The notes: generated by a model not told the origin, from the letters alone. Positions 36,288-44,872 are shown, counted from the stretch's first letter. The stretch is 64,000 nt of DNA from Gammaproteobacteria bacterium UBA6724 (GCA_002454165.1 DKIG01000042.1:1-64000); one strand, 5' to 3'. A program made the numbers and translations.

Positions 36288-38026
36288 CAGGTTCTTACTC
36301 CCTTGCGTAGCCACATATCCCTCATTGAGCCGTTGGGAGCGACCAGCATTGGATAAACATGCTCCATGGGGTCAACCAGGATGTCAACGAACACCAGTCG
36401 GTTGTCCATGGACAGGGCTTCTTCCAAGACCGGTTCTAGTTCATCAAGAGAGGTGATTTTGAATCCTGCATGACCATAAGACTCTGCAAGGCCCACGAAG
36501 TCTGGCAGTGAGTCCATATAACTATGGGAATAGCGCCCTTCGTACTGCATGTCCTGCCATTGCTTGACCATACCGAGGGCTTGGTTGTTCAGATTGATGA
36601 TCTTGATGCCCAGACCATACTGGGAGCAGGTTGATAATTCCTGAATATTCATCTGGATGCTACCCTCGCCGGTAATGCAGATTACCCTTGCATCTGGATG
36701 AGCCATCTGTACGCCCATGGCGGCGGGCAGACCGAAGCCCATGGTCCCCAGGCCGCCTGAGTTAATCCACTTCCGCGGCTCATCAAAAGGATGATAAAGC
36801 GCGGCGAACATCTGGTGTTGACCCACATCGGAAGTCACATAGGCAGTGCCACCGCTGATCTTATACACGGCTTGTACTGCTTCCTGTGGCTTGATGATCT
36901 TGCTATCTTCCTGGCGAATCACCCTAAGACAGTCTTGATTGCGCCAGCCGTTAATCTGCTCCCACCATTCCACCAGAAGTTGTTTTTGCTCGTCGCTTCG
37001 TCGGGTGACTTCCGGTTCCAGGAGCCGGATCATTTCTGTCAGCACCAGGTCAACTGCGCCGATGATGGGTATATCGACAACGACATTTTTGGAAATCGCT
37101 GCCGGGTCTATATCTATGTGGATGATTTTTGCATAGGGACAGAATTTGGACACCGTATTGGTCACCCGGTCGTCAAAGCGTGCCCCGATTGCCAGCACCA
37201 GGTCACAGTGATGCATTGCATTGTTCGCCTCAAATGTGCCGTGCATGCCGAGCATACCCAGAAACTGTTCGTCAGTACCCGGATAGGCACCAAGTCCCAT
37301 CAGGGTGCTGGTGATAGGGAAGCCCAGGAGCCGGGTCATCTGGATCAACTGTGCCGATCCATTCCCCTGAATGACGCCGCCGCCGGTATAGATGACAGGA
37401 CGCTCGGACCCCATCAGTAGATTGACAGCCAGCCTGATTTGCTCAGGGGGACCTGTGCTGGCTGGCGTGTATGAGCGCATCACGATCTGGTCTGGATATT
37501 GATAGGGATACAGATCAGTCGGACTGGTTATATCTTTGGGAATATCAATGACCACGGGGCCGGGCCTGCCCGTCCTGGCGATATAAAATGCCTTCTTGAC
37601 GGTTATCGCTATATCGGTGGCGGACTTGATTAGAAAACTGTGTTTCACGATAGGCCTGGATATGCCGACCATGTCTGTTTCCTGAAAAGAATCAGTGCCA
37701 ATCAGGTGAGACATGACCTGCCCGGAGATCACCACCATCGGGATGGAATCCATGCAGGCGGTGGCGATGCCGGTGATGGCGTTGGTTGCGCCAGGCCCGC
37801 TGGTTACCAACACCACGCCCGGTTGACCCGTTGACCGGGCATAACCGTCAGCCATGTGAGTGGCTGCCTGCTCATGGCGCACCAGTACATGCTGAATACG
37901 GTTTTGCTTGAAGAGGGCGTCATAGATGTGCAGGACGGCACCGCCAGGATAACCAAAGACATACTCGACGCCTTCGTCCTGGAGTGCCCGGATCAATATC
38001 TCCCCGCCGGATAGCTGTTCCACCAC
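36287..38026 (-). CDS. ilvB: Acetolactate synthase large (catalytic) subunit
   Basis: ThDP/FAD enzyme making 2-acetolactate or 2-aceto-2-hydroxybutyrate, the first common step of branched-chain amino acid synthesis. It has 579 residues with the activating Glu in VRHEQAATHMADGYAR. The ThDP/Mg motif starts GEGSIQMNIQELSTC and continues to LNNQALGMVKQWQ. The GTG start at 38026 follows an AAGGT ribosome site. The unit is ilvB-ilvN; ilvC does not follow here. Confidence 0.96.
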   Translation of the reverse strand: MVEQLSGGEILIRALQDEGVEYVFGYPGGAVLHIYDALFKQNRIQHVLVRHEQAATHMADGYARSTGQPGVVLVTSGPGATNAITGIATACMDSIPMVVISGQVMSHLIGTDSFQETDMVGISRPIVKHSFLIKSATDIAITVKKAFYIARTGRPGPVVIDIPKDITSPTDLYPYQYPDQIVMRSYTPASTGPPEQIRLAVNLLMGSERPVIYTGGGVIQGNGSAQLIQMTRLLGFPITSTLMGLGAYPGTDEQFLGMLGMHGTFEANNAMHHCDLVLAIGARFDDRVTNTVSKFCPYAKIIHIDIDPAAISKNVVVDIPIIGAVDLVLTEMIRLLEPEVTRRSDEQKQLLVEWWEQINGWRNQDCLRVIRQEDSKIIKPQEAVQAVYKISGGTAYVTSDVGQHQMFAALYHPFDEPRKWINSGGLGTMGFGLPAAMGVQMAHPDARVICITGEGSIQMNIQELSTCSQYGLGIKIINLNNQALGMVKQWQDMQYEGRYSHSYMDSLPDFVGLAESYGHAGFKITSLDELEPVLEEALSMDNRLVFVDILVDPMEHVYPMLVAPNGSMRDMWLRKGVRT

Positions 38027-38048
38027 TGATACCTTATGTCCCCTAGAG

Positions 38049-38073
38049 CCGTTGCACCTGCAAGTCGCAACGG
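38049..38073 (-). promoter_or_regulatory. Inverted repeat in the ilvB leader
   Basis: CCGTTGC and GCAACGG form a perfect 7-bp stem around an 11-nt loop, ending 22 nt upstream of the ilvB start. No U-run follows, so it is not an intrinsic terminator, and I see no branched-chain-codon leader peptide. It may influence ilvB translation or be incidental. Confidence 0.35.
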
Positions 38074-38156
38074 GCGGGCATTCTCAAACATCCCGGCAGA
38101 CTAGTCAAACCGCTACCTGCCTAGCGGAGTGATGCTAGAGCAGGGAGGTGTTTGTT

Positions 38157-38882
38157 TTAGGTCATCCAGATAAAGGCAGCCATTCTGCCGGTCTCACCGT
38201 CTCGACGGTGGGAGAAAAATCTTTTCTGGTCGCCATCTTGGTTGCCATCTTGGTCGCCATCTTGGTCACAGCGCTGGTCACAAAAGGTACAGTAACTGCC
38301 ACCGTGAATGTCGTGGACGCCTGCTGTCTGTAATTGTTGCGCGGCTATTGCATACAGATCCATGTACCATTTGCCGGGCTTGGCGGCGGGTGTAAATCCG
38401 TGCGACTGTGGAAATTGGTTTTGGACATCATCACTCACTTCATAATGACAGGGACCTATGGCAGGACCCAGCCAGGCACTCCATTCCCCTGGTCGGGCTA
38501 GTTGTAGGGTTCGTCCTATGATGCCGCTTGCCAGGCCTCGCCACCCGGCGTGAATTGCCGCTATTGCCTTGCCTTCCTTTGAGCACAGCAGGATCGGCAG
38601 GCAATCGGCGACCAGTATGGCAACTACTCTTTGCCTGATATCGCAATAACAGGCATCTGCTTCCCTGGTCTCCGGCAGAGTGTCGGTATCAACTCGTATC
38701 ACCCTGTTTGAATGTACCTGATGTAACCAGACCGGCGCACCCGGCATCCCCTCCCTGAGTTTTCGCCGATTCTCAGGAAGCGCAAAGTTCAGGGAGTTGG
38801 CGCGCCCGTCGCTACCACGAGTTGAGCAGAGGCTAACCACCCCGGCGGGTGCTTGCCACTCAGGGTGAATCCAATCAGACAT
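38157..38882 (-). CDS. pgeF: YfiH/PgeF (DUF152) family protein with a repeat insert near the C-terminus
   Basis: Copper/zinc-type protein of the YfiH-LACC1 family, reported as purine-nucleoside-acting or as a peptidoglycan-editing factor. It has 241 residues from the ATG at 38882, which overlaps the rluD stop by 8 bp. Conserved metal residues are seen in ADCLPILLCS and IHAGWRGLASGI. Between the conserved FCDQ and RFFSHRRDGETGRMA segments there is an inserted Asp-Gln-Asp-Gly repeat from a 12-bp array, which homologues lack. The rest of the protein is intact. Confidence 0.9.
   Translation of the reverse strand: MSDWIHPEWQAPAGVVSLCSTRGSDGRANSLNFALPENRRKLREGMPGAPVWLHQVHSNRVIRVDTDTLPETREADACYCDIRQRVVAILVADCLPILLCSKEGKAIAAIHAGWRGLASGIIGRTLQLARPGEWSAWLGPAIGPCHYEVSDDVQNQFPQSHGFTPAAKPGKWYMDLYAIAAQQLQTAGVHDIHGGSYCTFCDQRCDQDGDQDGNQDGDQKRFFSHRRDGETGRMAAFIWMT
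38226..38285. repeat. 12-bp tandem repeat inside pgeF (family B, degenerate)
   Basis: Five 12-bp units on the plus strand: CTGGTCGCCATC, TTGGTTGCCATC, TTGGTCGCCATC, TTGGTCACAGCG and CTGGTCACAAAA. On the coding strand they read GACCAAGATGGC-like. The last units share GCTGGTCA with the arrays at rluD and rnfD. Confidence 0.88.
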
Positions 38883-39891
38883 TGGTAACCAGTTCTGCCA
38901 ACAGCTGTGCAAAGTCCGGGGGGTGCGGCGAAGTGAATGTTAGATTTTCACCTGTCAGAGGATGAGCCAGGGCGAGGTGTCGCGCATGCAGTGCTTGCCG
39001 GGGAAAAGCACGCAGGGTCTCGGCGAGTTGCTGCTGTCCGCCGGCAGGGATGCGGAACTGCCCGCCGTACAGGGAGTCCCCTATGAGGGGATGACCAATG
39101 GACTTGAGATGTACCCTTATCTGGTGCGTTCTGCCTGTCTCCAGGCGACATTCGACATGGGTCTGCTGGGCGAAGCGGGTTAGTACCTTATAGTGAGTGA
39201 TCGCCGATTTACCTGCCTGTCTTATCGCCATGATTTTGCGATTGACCGGATGCCTGGCGATGGGTGCGGTAATAGTCCCGCTATCTTTGGGCATGACGCC
39301 ATAGACCAGGGCGTCGTAGATGCGTGTTACTGATCTTGCTTCTATTGCCTTGACGAGATGATTCAGGGATTGAATATTTCGTGCGATGACCATTAGTCCG
39401 CTGGTACCCTTGTCAAGCCGATGCACAATGCCTGCCCGTGGTAACTGCGCCAGGGCCGGATCGTAGTGGAGCAGACCATTCAAGAGGGTGCCGTCTGGAT
39501 TGCCGGCGCCCGGATGGACCACCAGGCCCGCTGGCTTGTCGATAACGACCAGATGTGCATCTTCAAACACCGGCACTATCGGGATCTCCTCTGGGACTGC
39601 CGGACCAGCCGCTGGCACGGCCGCAATCAAAATCTGTTCACCCCCTAAGACCTTCTCTCTGGGTGTCACGCAGCGACCATCCAGGGTTAATTCTCCAGAT
39701 CTTATCCAACGTTGCAGACGGGCCCGGGAGTATTGCGGGAACAACCTCGCCACTGCCAGATCTAACCTTAGCAGCGCCATCTCTGGTGGCACGACTGCGT
39801 TATGATTGATGCTGGTCATGGTGCTGGTCATGGTGCTGGTCATGGTGCTGGTCATGGTGCTGGTCATGGTGCTGGTCATGGTGTTGGTCAT
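38875..39891 (-). CDS. rluD: 23S rRNA pseudouridine synthase RluD
   Basis: Isomerises three uridines of 23S rRNA helix 69. The S4-like RNA-binding domain (ARLQRWIRSGELTLDG) is followed by the catalytic domain, with Asp in GIVHRLDKGTSGLMV and the LETGRTHQIRVHLKS motif. The initiation codon is ambiguous. The frame opens with seven tandem copies of a 12-bp unit, each offering an ATG (MTNT, then five MTST, then MTSI), and none of these has a Shine-Dalgarno. The innermost ATG at 39819 leaves 15 residues before the S4 domain and best fits family length. A well-spaced SD instead serves a leader ORF in another frame. Confidence 0.95.
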   Translation of the reverse strand: MTNTMTSTMTSTMTSTMTSTMTSTMTSINHNAVVPPEMALLRLDLAVARLFPQYSRARLQRWIRSGELTLDGRCVTPREKVLGGEQILIAAVPAAGPAVPEEIPIVPVFEDAHLVVIDKPAGLVVHPGAGNPDGTLLNGLLHYDPALAQLPRAGIVHRLDKGTSGLMVIARNIQSLNHLVKAIEARSVTRIYDALVYGVMPKDSGTITAPIARHPVNRKIMAIRQAGKSAITHYKVLTRFAQQTHVECRLETGRTHQIRVHLKSIGHPLIGDSLYGGQFRIPAGGQQQLAETLRAFPRQALHARHLALAHPLTGENLTFTSPHPPDFAQLLAELVTNV

Positions 39892-39928
39892 GGTGTTGGG
39901 AGTGCTGAGTTGTTTGGGGGACTATCAT
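39800..39928 (-). CDS. Leader ORF with (His-His-Asp-Gln)7 repeat overlapping the rluD start
   Basis: A 42-residue frame starts at the ATG at 39928, 7 nt after the consensus ribosome site AAGGAG (39941-39936). It reads MIVPQTTQHSQ, then seven HHDQ units, then HQS, ending at TAA 39802-39800. It runs through the same 12-bp array that gives rluD its MTST codons, but in a different frame, and stops 18-20 nt past the last candidate rluD ATG. The SD is by far the best in the region, so translation of this leader is likely. Its role, perhaps coupling to rluD, is inference. No homologue is recognised. Confidence 0.5.
   Translation of the reverse strand: MIVPQTTQHSQHHDQHHDQHHDQHHDQHHDQHHDQHHDQHQS
39811..39894. 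repeat. 12-bp tandem repeat at the rluD start (family B)
   Basis: Seven units: six exact GCTGGTCATGGT on the plus strand and one GTTGGTCATGGT. On the coding strand the unit is ACCATGACCAGC, sharing ATGACCAGCAC with the 14-bp repeat in front of rnfD. Confidence 0.96.
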
Positions 39929-40042
39929 GGCGGTTCTCCTTTTGCGCTGTCCATCTGTACCGCGCCGAGATGCAATGCCTTGCACCCCTGGGCTTCATTT
40001 TAATGTACAATCCCTCGTCAATTCATCATTCGTGATTCAGAT

Positions 40043-40864
40043 ATGCCTATCCTGCCCCTTGTCCTTTTACTACTGCTAACTTACGGTTGTGCCAGTAATG
40101 ACGATGAAGACTTGGATGCGACCGAGCTTGCCTACTATACGGAAGCTCAAACAAGTCTGCGGACATCTAATTACAGTGTCGCCGTTGATAGGCTACAACT
40201 CTTGGAGTCTAAGTTCCCGTTTGGCAGATACGCCAAGCAGGCACAACTTGAGATTATTTACGCCTATTACAAGAGCGCTCAGCCAGAAGCCGCCAGATCT
40301 GCGGCAGACCGATTCATTCGTCTCAATCCCCAGCATCCCAATGTGGACTATGCCTATTATCTCAAGGGGGTGACATCGTTTGATCAGGACAAGGGCATCC
40401 TATCCAGATTCATTCCGATAGACCCTTCAACCCGGGACCCGGGGGCTGCCCGGGACTCCTTTGATGATTTTTCCGAACTGCTCCGACGTTTCCCCAACAG
40501 TGAATATGCACCGGACGCCCAGAATCGTATGAAGTATCTACGCAATCTCCTGGCGGCAACAGAAGTTCATGTGGCGGATTATTATATCCGGCGAGGTGCC
40601 TATGTGGCGGCTGCCAACAGGGGGCGTTATGTGCTTGAAAATTTCCAGGGCGCAGCAGCTGTTCCAGATGCCCTGGCGGTGATGGTTGAGGCATATCAAC
40701 GCTTGGAAATGACTGAACTCGCCAATCAGACTCTATTAGTGCTGGTTACCAACTTCCCGGAGCATGAATCTCTGGATGAGGGCGGGAATTTTAAACCTGG
40801 CATCGGTGCGAAGGGCAACCAGCGACGATGGCTCCAAATCTTGACCCTTGGTCTGCTGGGCTGA
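40043..40864 (+). CDS. bamD: Outer membrane assembly lipoprotein BamD
   Basis: Essential lipoprotein of the BAM complex, attached to the inner face of the outer membrane. A signal peptide with lipobox LTYGC places the lipidated cysteine at residue 16. Five TPR-like helical pairs follow, including the family segment [20 protein letters not shown]. It has 273 residues, slightly longer than E. coli (245). It is divergent from rluD, the conserved gammaproteobacterial arrangement. A TACAAT lies about 38 bp upstream of the ATG. Confidence 0.95.
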   Translation: MPILPLVLLLLLTYGCASNDDEDLDATELAYYTEAQTSLRTSNYSVAVDRLQLLESKFPFGRYAKQAQLEIIYAYYKSAQPEAARSAADRFIRLNPQHPNVDYAYYLKGVTSFDQDKGILSRFIPIDPSTRDPGAARDSFDDFSELLRRFPNSEYAPDAQNRMKYLRNLLAATEVHVADYYIRRGAYVAAANRGRYVLENFQGAAAVPDALAVMVEAYQRLEMTELANQTLLVLVTNFPEHESLDEGGNFKPGIGAKGNQRRWLQILTLGLLG

Positions 40865-41024
40865 CCGCCGAACGCCATCCTGCCGGGGTCATTGTCTGAC
40901 ATAGACTGACGCCTTTGTCTCTAGCCATAGTCTGATAGCGACAGGATACTGGGTACTTCTTCTGATGCCCTGAGCAAAATCCTTGTTGAAACCTCTTGGC
41001 GAAACGACTCTCCTGAAAGAACAG

Positions 41025-41585
41025 GTGCTGAAAAAAAGCCTGGCATTTACCCTGATTGAACTCGTGGTGGTGCTCGCTATAGTGGCGCTAATGACTGGCT
41101 TAGCGGTGCCGTCTGTGTACCGGATTCTGGAGAGCAACAAGGCTGCCAATGGCATCAATTGGATACTGATGGCGATTCATCTTGCGCGTCGCTCAGCGGT
41201 GGATTACGGCACCATGACGACCCTCTGTCCGACTGAGGATGACGGTGTTTGTGGCGGTCGCTGGCACAACCGTGTGATGGTGTTTACTGACCATAATGCA
41301 GACCGGAGAGTGAACGGTACCGACAAGATCCTCACCTATCTGAATTTCCCATACCAGGGTGCGACTCTAAGCTGGCGCTCCTTTGGTAACAGGCAGTACT
41401 TGCAGATGACGCCAGCCGGATTCACCAATTTCCAGAATGGTAATTTTGTGTATTGTTCTGAAAAACAGGAACCGCAGTTTGCCCGTCAGATTCTTCTCAA
41501 CCGCCAGGGGCGGGTGAAAAAAGCCCGTGACCAAGATGGCGATGGAATATGGGAAGACAAACTGGGCAAACCGCTCCGATGTTGA
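41025..41585 (+). CDS. fimT: FimT/GspH-type pseudopilin
   Basis: Minor type IV pilin-like protein, 186 residues from the GTG at 41025 (MLKKSLAFTLIELVVVLAI); the frame remains open to a TTG at 40983. The prepilin peptidase site falls between Ala and Phe of LAFTLIE, with Glu at position +5, followed by a hydrophobic helix. The FimT/GspH domain contains TLCPTEDDGVC and RVMVFTDHNADRRVNG. It lies on the opposite strand, converging on pilX; in Pseudomonas fimU is on the same strand as pilVWX. Confidence 0.85.
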   Translation: MLKKSLAFTLIELVVVLAIVALMTGLAVPSVYRILESNKAANGINWILMAIHLARRSAVDYGTMTTLCPTEDDGVCGGRWHNRVMVFTDHNADRRVNGTDKILTYLNFPYQGATLSWRSFGNRQYLQMTPAGFTNFQNGNFVYCSEKQEPQFARQILLNRQGRVKKARDQDGDGIWEDKLGKPLRC

Positions 41586-41605
41586 GCCTCGGCACGACTG
41601 CTAGC

Positions 41606-42262
41606 CTACTGATATGAGGTGGAATCCAATAATCTCCAGGATAGGCGGCCAGTGCTGTTAGAGGGCCTGGCACTCATCGGCTCATCGGTCTGAGTGCTTG
41701 CCTCAGGAGTCAGTTCCTTGCCGTAACTTGTCTGGATGATGGTGACTGCTGCCGAGGTGTTGCCCGTGCCTCTTGCCGTGATGCGGAAAATATACAAGTG
41801 GGTAGGGATGCCGCCTGTTGAATCCTCTACCGTGCTATCCATCGGCTCTATTGCGACTCGGCCTTCAGGATCGGGGATATATTCAATCAGGTATTTGGCA
41901 GCCTGAGCAGTACCCATATCAGCTGTCGCACTGGTGTATGTTGCAGGATTATGCCAGTCGCCCTGAGCAGATGCTCGGCACAGGCCGCCAGCACAGGTTA
42001 CCGCCCCGCCTTCCGCGGGGAGGGTAGCGAGGCTGGGCATCTTCTCCAGCAATGCTTCTGCTTCCAGAATTGCCGCCATTGCCGCCTGGAAAGCGATATT
42101 CATGTCTCTGTTGTTGCGCGCCATCTTTTCCCGGAGGCTCGTGGTCTGCACCGATGCTATGCCCAGAATAGTGAGTATCAGGACCAGGGTCAGAGTTAGC
42201 AGGAGCGCGGCACCTGCTTCTTGTTGCTTGTTATGTGGCGGCTGCTCCATGCGGGCATTCAT
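41606..42262 (-). CDS. pilX: Type IV pilus minor pilin PilX
   Basis: 218 residues with the PilX N-terminal pattern: a short leader, QEAGAALLLTLTLVLILTIL as the hydrophobic helix, and the REKMARNNRDMNIAFQAA region with its Glu/Asn-rich stretch. Minor pilins prime assembly and help display the tip adhesin. It overlaps pilW by 4 bp. PilY1, which usually follows pilX, is absent; fimT on the other strand starts the next block. Confidence 0.87.
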   Translation of the reverse strand: MNARMEQPPHNKQQEAGAALLLTLTLVLILTILGIASVQTTSLREKMARNNRDMNIAFQAAMAAILEAEALLEKMPSLATLPAEGGAVTCAGGLCRASAQGDWHNPATYTSATADMGTAQAAKYLIEYIPDPEGRVAIEPMDSTVEDSTGGIPTHLYIFRITARGTGNTSAAVTIIQTSYGKELTPEASTQTDEPMSARPSNSTGRLSWRLLDSTSYQ

Positions 42263-43377
42263 ATCTCTTCCGCCTGGACGAGGTGATCTATGAAATGGTT
42301 ACGCAGCCGAATCGTCCGCATCAGGGTGTGTCTTAGGATACCTTCCCGCCCTGGTGAACTGGCAGGGTCCACACTGTTGGCGGTCAACTGGACCCGGACA
42401 CTGACGACATCTTTGAAATCTGGCACCTGGCTAGCATCAAGGTATGTGGTGGGAGCAAACCCTTTGCCCGCCTCGGCAAGACCGTAGAGTAGTTGCAGAT
42501 CTTCTATGCCTTCAATCAACTCTACGGGACCTGCTGCCGCATCTTTCCTGAAGAGGGAATAGATGGCGTCATTCTGCTGGTTCAGGTGGTCTGACAGGGC
42601 AATAAAATAGGTGTGAGATGTGACGCTTGACACCAGGCTGCCTGGTCCGTAGCCAGCACCCTTAGCCAATATAGAGGTGGCATTTTGTGCTGCTGCCACC
42701 GTGACGCCCGTTGCATGTTCAAGTTCCGTTTGCCTGGATACCCGGTTAATCTTCGTGATAAGGAAGGTGTTTTCGGTGAAACAATTACTGATTAACGCCA
42801 CCGGATTATTCTTAAACTCCTTGTCAACCTCCGCCTTGGAAGCATCTAGAAGTATCGCCTCGGTGCCCGTCGTTAGGGGGCGGGTCCTGGTATCAACCTG
42901 GTACTCCTTCTTACCCGCAAACCAGACGGTCACCAGGTCGGCACCCGGTAAGAGACGACTGGTCGCCATGCCCGTGAGACGAGCCAGGTCCCGATTCCTG
43001 ATCGCGCCTTTATTTGACATCCAGGTGTCCTCGGTAGCGTTGTAGCCCGCCATCCCCTGTCCCAGGTCAAAGGCATAGGGGACATTGGTAATACTGTCCC
43101 TGAGCCGCCGTTTTGAATTGCATCCCTGATAACCTGCCCGCATCAAGGAGCGGCTGATCAATTCCATGGCAATTTGACCTGAATCGGCAAGGAGGTCATG
43201 TCCCTGGAGTAGTTTGTTGGTTGCCTGGTGCGCGGTGAAGATTTCAATGAGACCAAGAGTCAGCAATGATGAAATGACCAGCGATACCATCAGCTCCACC
43301 AGGGACAAGCCTGATTCGGGATTGTTTTGTATCCTCCCGGCTGAGCTTTCAATGTCGCTGGTTGTATCTGGCATCAT
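42259..43377 (-). CDS. pilW: Type IV pilus minor pilin PilW
   Basis: 372 residues with a prepilin leader and GLSLVELMVSLVISSLLTLG, Glu at +5. The following segment SGQIAMELISRSLMRAGYQGC is typical of PilW. A long C-terminal globular domain follows. It overlaps pilV and pilX by 4 bp each, so the pilV-pilW-pilX order and coupling match those of Pseudomonas-type operons. Confidence 0.87.
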   Translation of the reverse strand: MMPDTTSDIESSAGRIQNNPESGLSLVELMVSLVISSLLTLGLIEIFTAHQATNKLLQGHDLLADSGQIAMELISRSLMRAGYQGCNSKRRLRDSITNVPYAFDLGQGMAGYNATEDTWMSNKGAIRNRDLARLTGMATSRLLPGADLVTVWFAGKKEYQVDTRTRPLTTGTEAILLDASKAEVDKEFKNNPVALISNCFTENTFLITKINRVSRQTELEHATGVTVAAAQNATSILAKGAGYGPGSLVSSVTSHTYFIALSDHLNQQNDAIYSLFRKDAAAGPVELIEGIEDLQLLYGLAEAGKGFAPTTYLDASQVPDFKDVVSVRVQLTANSVDPASSPGREGILRHTLMRTIRLRNHFIDHLVQAEEI

Positions 43378-43920
43378 TGCTTGCCCGTTTTCATCTTCAA
43401 GGTCAGTTGCCGATTTCCCCTGATGCCTTGACCATGCTGTTCAACCCATTGCACCGAGACGGCATAAATATCATCTGCCCGGGTAATTGAACCGCCGCTA
43501 CAGATATCCTCAGCACCAGCACAGGGGGCGCCCGGCATCTTGCCTTTGAGCCCCAGTCCTGCACAGGCAGCGTACTGGCTACCGGACAGATTTGTTGAAT
43601 TGATCTGACATTGCCATTCGGTGATGTCAAAGTTTTTCATCTCCTCCGGGCTGCATTTTTGGGCAATGCAGTTGCTTGCCGGTCTGGGGCTATCACTCAT
43701 GGCAAGCGTTGCATAGTTGACCGAAGGGTTAGCGCTTATCCGCTCAAGCATGTCGTTTATCATCAGGCTGGCATGACTTTGTAGCAGGGCACTCCGGTGC
43801 TGTTGCAGGCTCAGGGCTTGTAGCCTGGTCATGCCGAGCACACCGATGGACATGATGAGCAGGGCAATCAGCAGTTCAATCAGGGAAAAGCCCTGTTGTT
43901 TTTGTGCTGCTCTATGAGGG
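43374..43920 (-). CDS. pilV: Type IV pilus minor pilin PilV, start codon not identifiable
   Basis: The mature part begins with QQGFSLIELLIALLIMSIGVLGMTRLQ, a typical type IV pilin N-terminus with Glu at +5, and ends near 43374, overlapping pilW by 4 bp. No ATG, GTG or TTG lies in this frame within a plausible leader. The only standard start is the ATG at 44096, which would overlap most of pilE and add about 68 residues. An ATG at about 43924 sits in another frame and runs to a stop after 14 codons. The coordinate given marks the visible mature region plus a few residues. A small indel, sequencing error or non-standard start are alternatives. Confidence 0.72.
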
Positions 43921-43933
43921 GCATGAAACGCGG

Positions 43934-44353
43934 CTAGTTGAAATGTTGATGACCCGTTTGATCCAGCACTATGCAGTCGCCCTCTCCGCAGACACCATTG
44001 ACCGGCCTGGCACGGATGATGAAATCCGTTGCAGTCAATGACTCGTAGCTGAGCTTGTATCTGGGCTTGCCTTTTGTCGGTGAGTTCGTATGGCATATTC
44101 CTTTGGTGTCCGCATCGGTGTAGGTAAAGTCATCCGAGTAGTATCGCTCCAGCGCCATCCCACAAATCTGCAGATCCACTGTTGCCTGGCTGAGGTAGGT
44201 GTCCGCCAGATAATGCTGATAGGCGGGATAGGCAAAGGAAGTGATGATTGCCAGAATTGCCATAGCCAGGAGCATGTCAATCAGCGAAAAACCAGGCGCC
44301 GATTGTTTCCTTGACAGCTCTTCAATATCCCCCCTCAACACCGCTGTACCCAT
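43934..44353 (-). CDS. pilE: Type IV minor pilin PilE-like
   Basis: 139 residues with leader RKQSAPG and mature FSLIDMLLAMAILAIITSFAYPAYQHYL. The +5 residue is Asp instead of the nearly invariant Glu; this position normally neutralises the N-terminus of the neighbouring subunit. The C-terminal part has the cysteine-bearing ending of PilE proteins. It follows fkpB by 30 bp in the lspA-fkpB-pilE neighbourhood. In Pseudomonas ispH lies between these genes; it is not here. Confidence 0.82.
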   Translation of the reverse strand: MGTAVLRGDIEELSRKQSAPGFSLIDMLLAMAILAIITSFAYPAYQHYLADTYLSQATVDLQICGMALERYYSDDFTYTDADTKGICHTNSPTKGKPRYKLSYESLTATDFIIRARPVNGVCGEGDCIVLDQTGHQHFN

Positions 44354-44383
44354 TGGTCTTTGATGGCTTTGACTCTTTCCCTT

Positions 44384-44872
44384 TCAAACCCGGACAATCT
44401 CATCTGATACCTGTTCCACGGCAATAATATTGACTTCAAACAACAGTGCCTTGCCCGCCAGCGGATGGTTAAAATCTACTTCAACCTGCGCACCTTTCAG
44501 AGCCCGAATCATGCCGGGCAACTCTGCCTTCTGTCGATCCGCAAAGGAGACGAGCAACCCAGGTTCAAGTTTGATATCCGGTGCGAAGATTTTTTTGGAT
44601 ACTAGTTGAATATTGCCTTCATTGGGTTCACCAAAACCATGGCTTTTCTCAATAAAAAGTGTGCGGCAATCGCCAGAATGCAAGCCATAGATTGCCTGTT
44701 CAAAGCCGGGCAAAAGGCTACCGTCACCCACGGTAAAACTGGCACTCTTCGTGCCCGTGGAATCCACCAACTCCCCGGATGCAAGAAACAGCGAAAACCG
44801 CAAACTTACCCGGGTGCCGGGACCGATCGGTATCTTGCCCTTACCTCTTGTATCAGCACCTGTGTCAGCCAT
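44384..44872 (-). CDS. fkpB: FKBP-type peptidyl-prolyl isomerase FkpB/SlpA
   Basis: 162-residue SlyD/SlpA-like isomerase with an FKBP core (GTRVSLRFSLFLASGELVDS) and an inserted-flap segment near GFGEPNEGNIQLV. FkpB assists protein folding in the cytosol. It overlaps lspA by 8 bp, the conserved lspA-fkpB pairing. Confidence 0.92.
   Translation of the reverse strand: MADTGADTRGKGKIPIGPGTRVSLRFSLFLASGELVDSTGTKSASFTVGDGSLLPGFEQAIYGLHSGDCRTLFIEKSHGFGEPNEGNIQLVSKKIFAPDIKLEPGLLVSFADRQKAELPGMIRALKGAQVEVDFNHPLAGKALLFEVNIIAVEQVSDEIVRV

Noticed and set aside
39802..40035. Plus-strand ORF of Gly-His-Gly-Ala repeats, and a second plus-strand frame of Met-Val-Leu repeats
   Set aside because: Both are antisense readings of the rluD 12-bp array. 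They lack ribosome sites and any conserved extension.
43900..43930. Programmed -1 frameshift to make PilV
   Set aside because: The candidate C AAA AAC does not satisfy the X XXY YYZ rule in the incoming frame, and the upstream ATG has no ribosome site.
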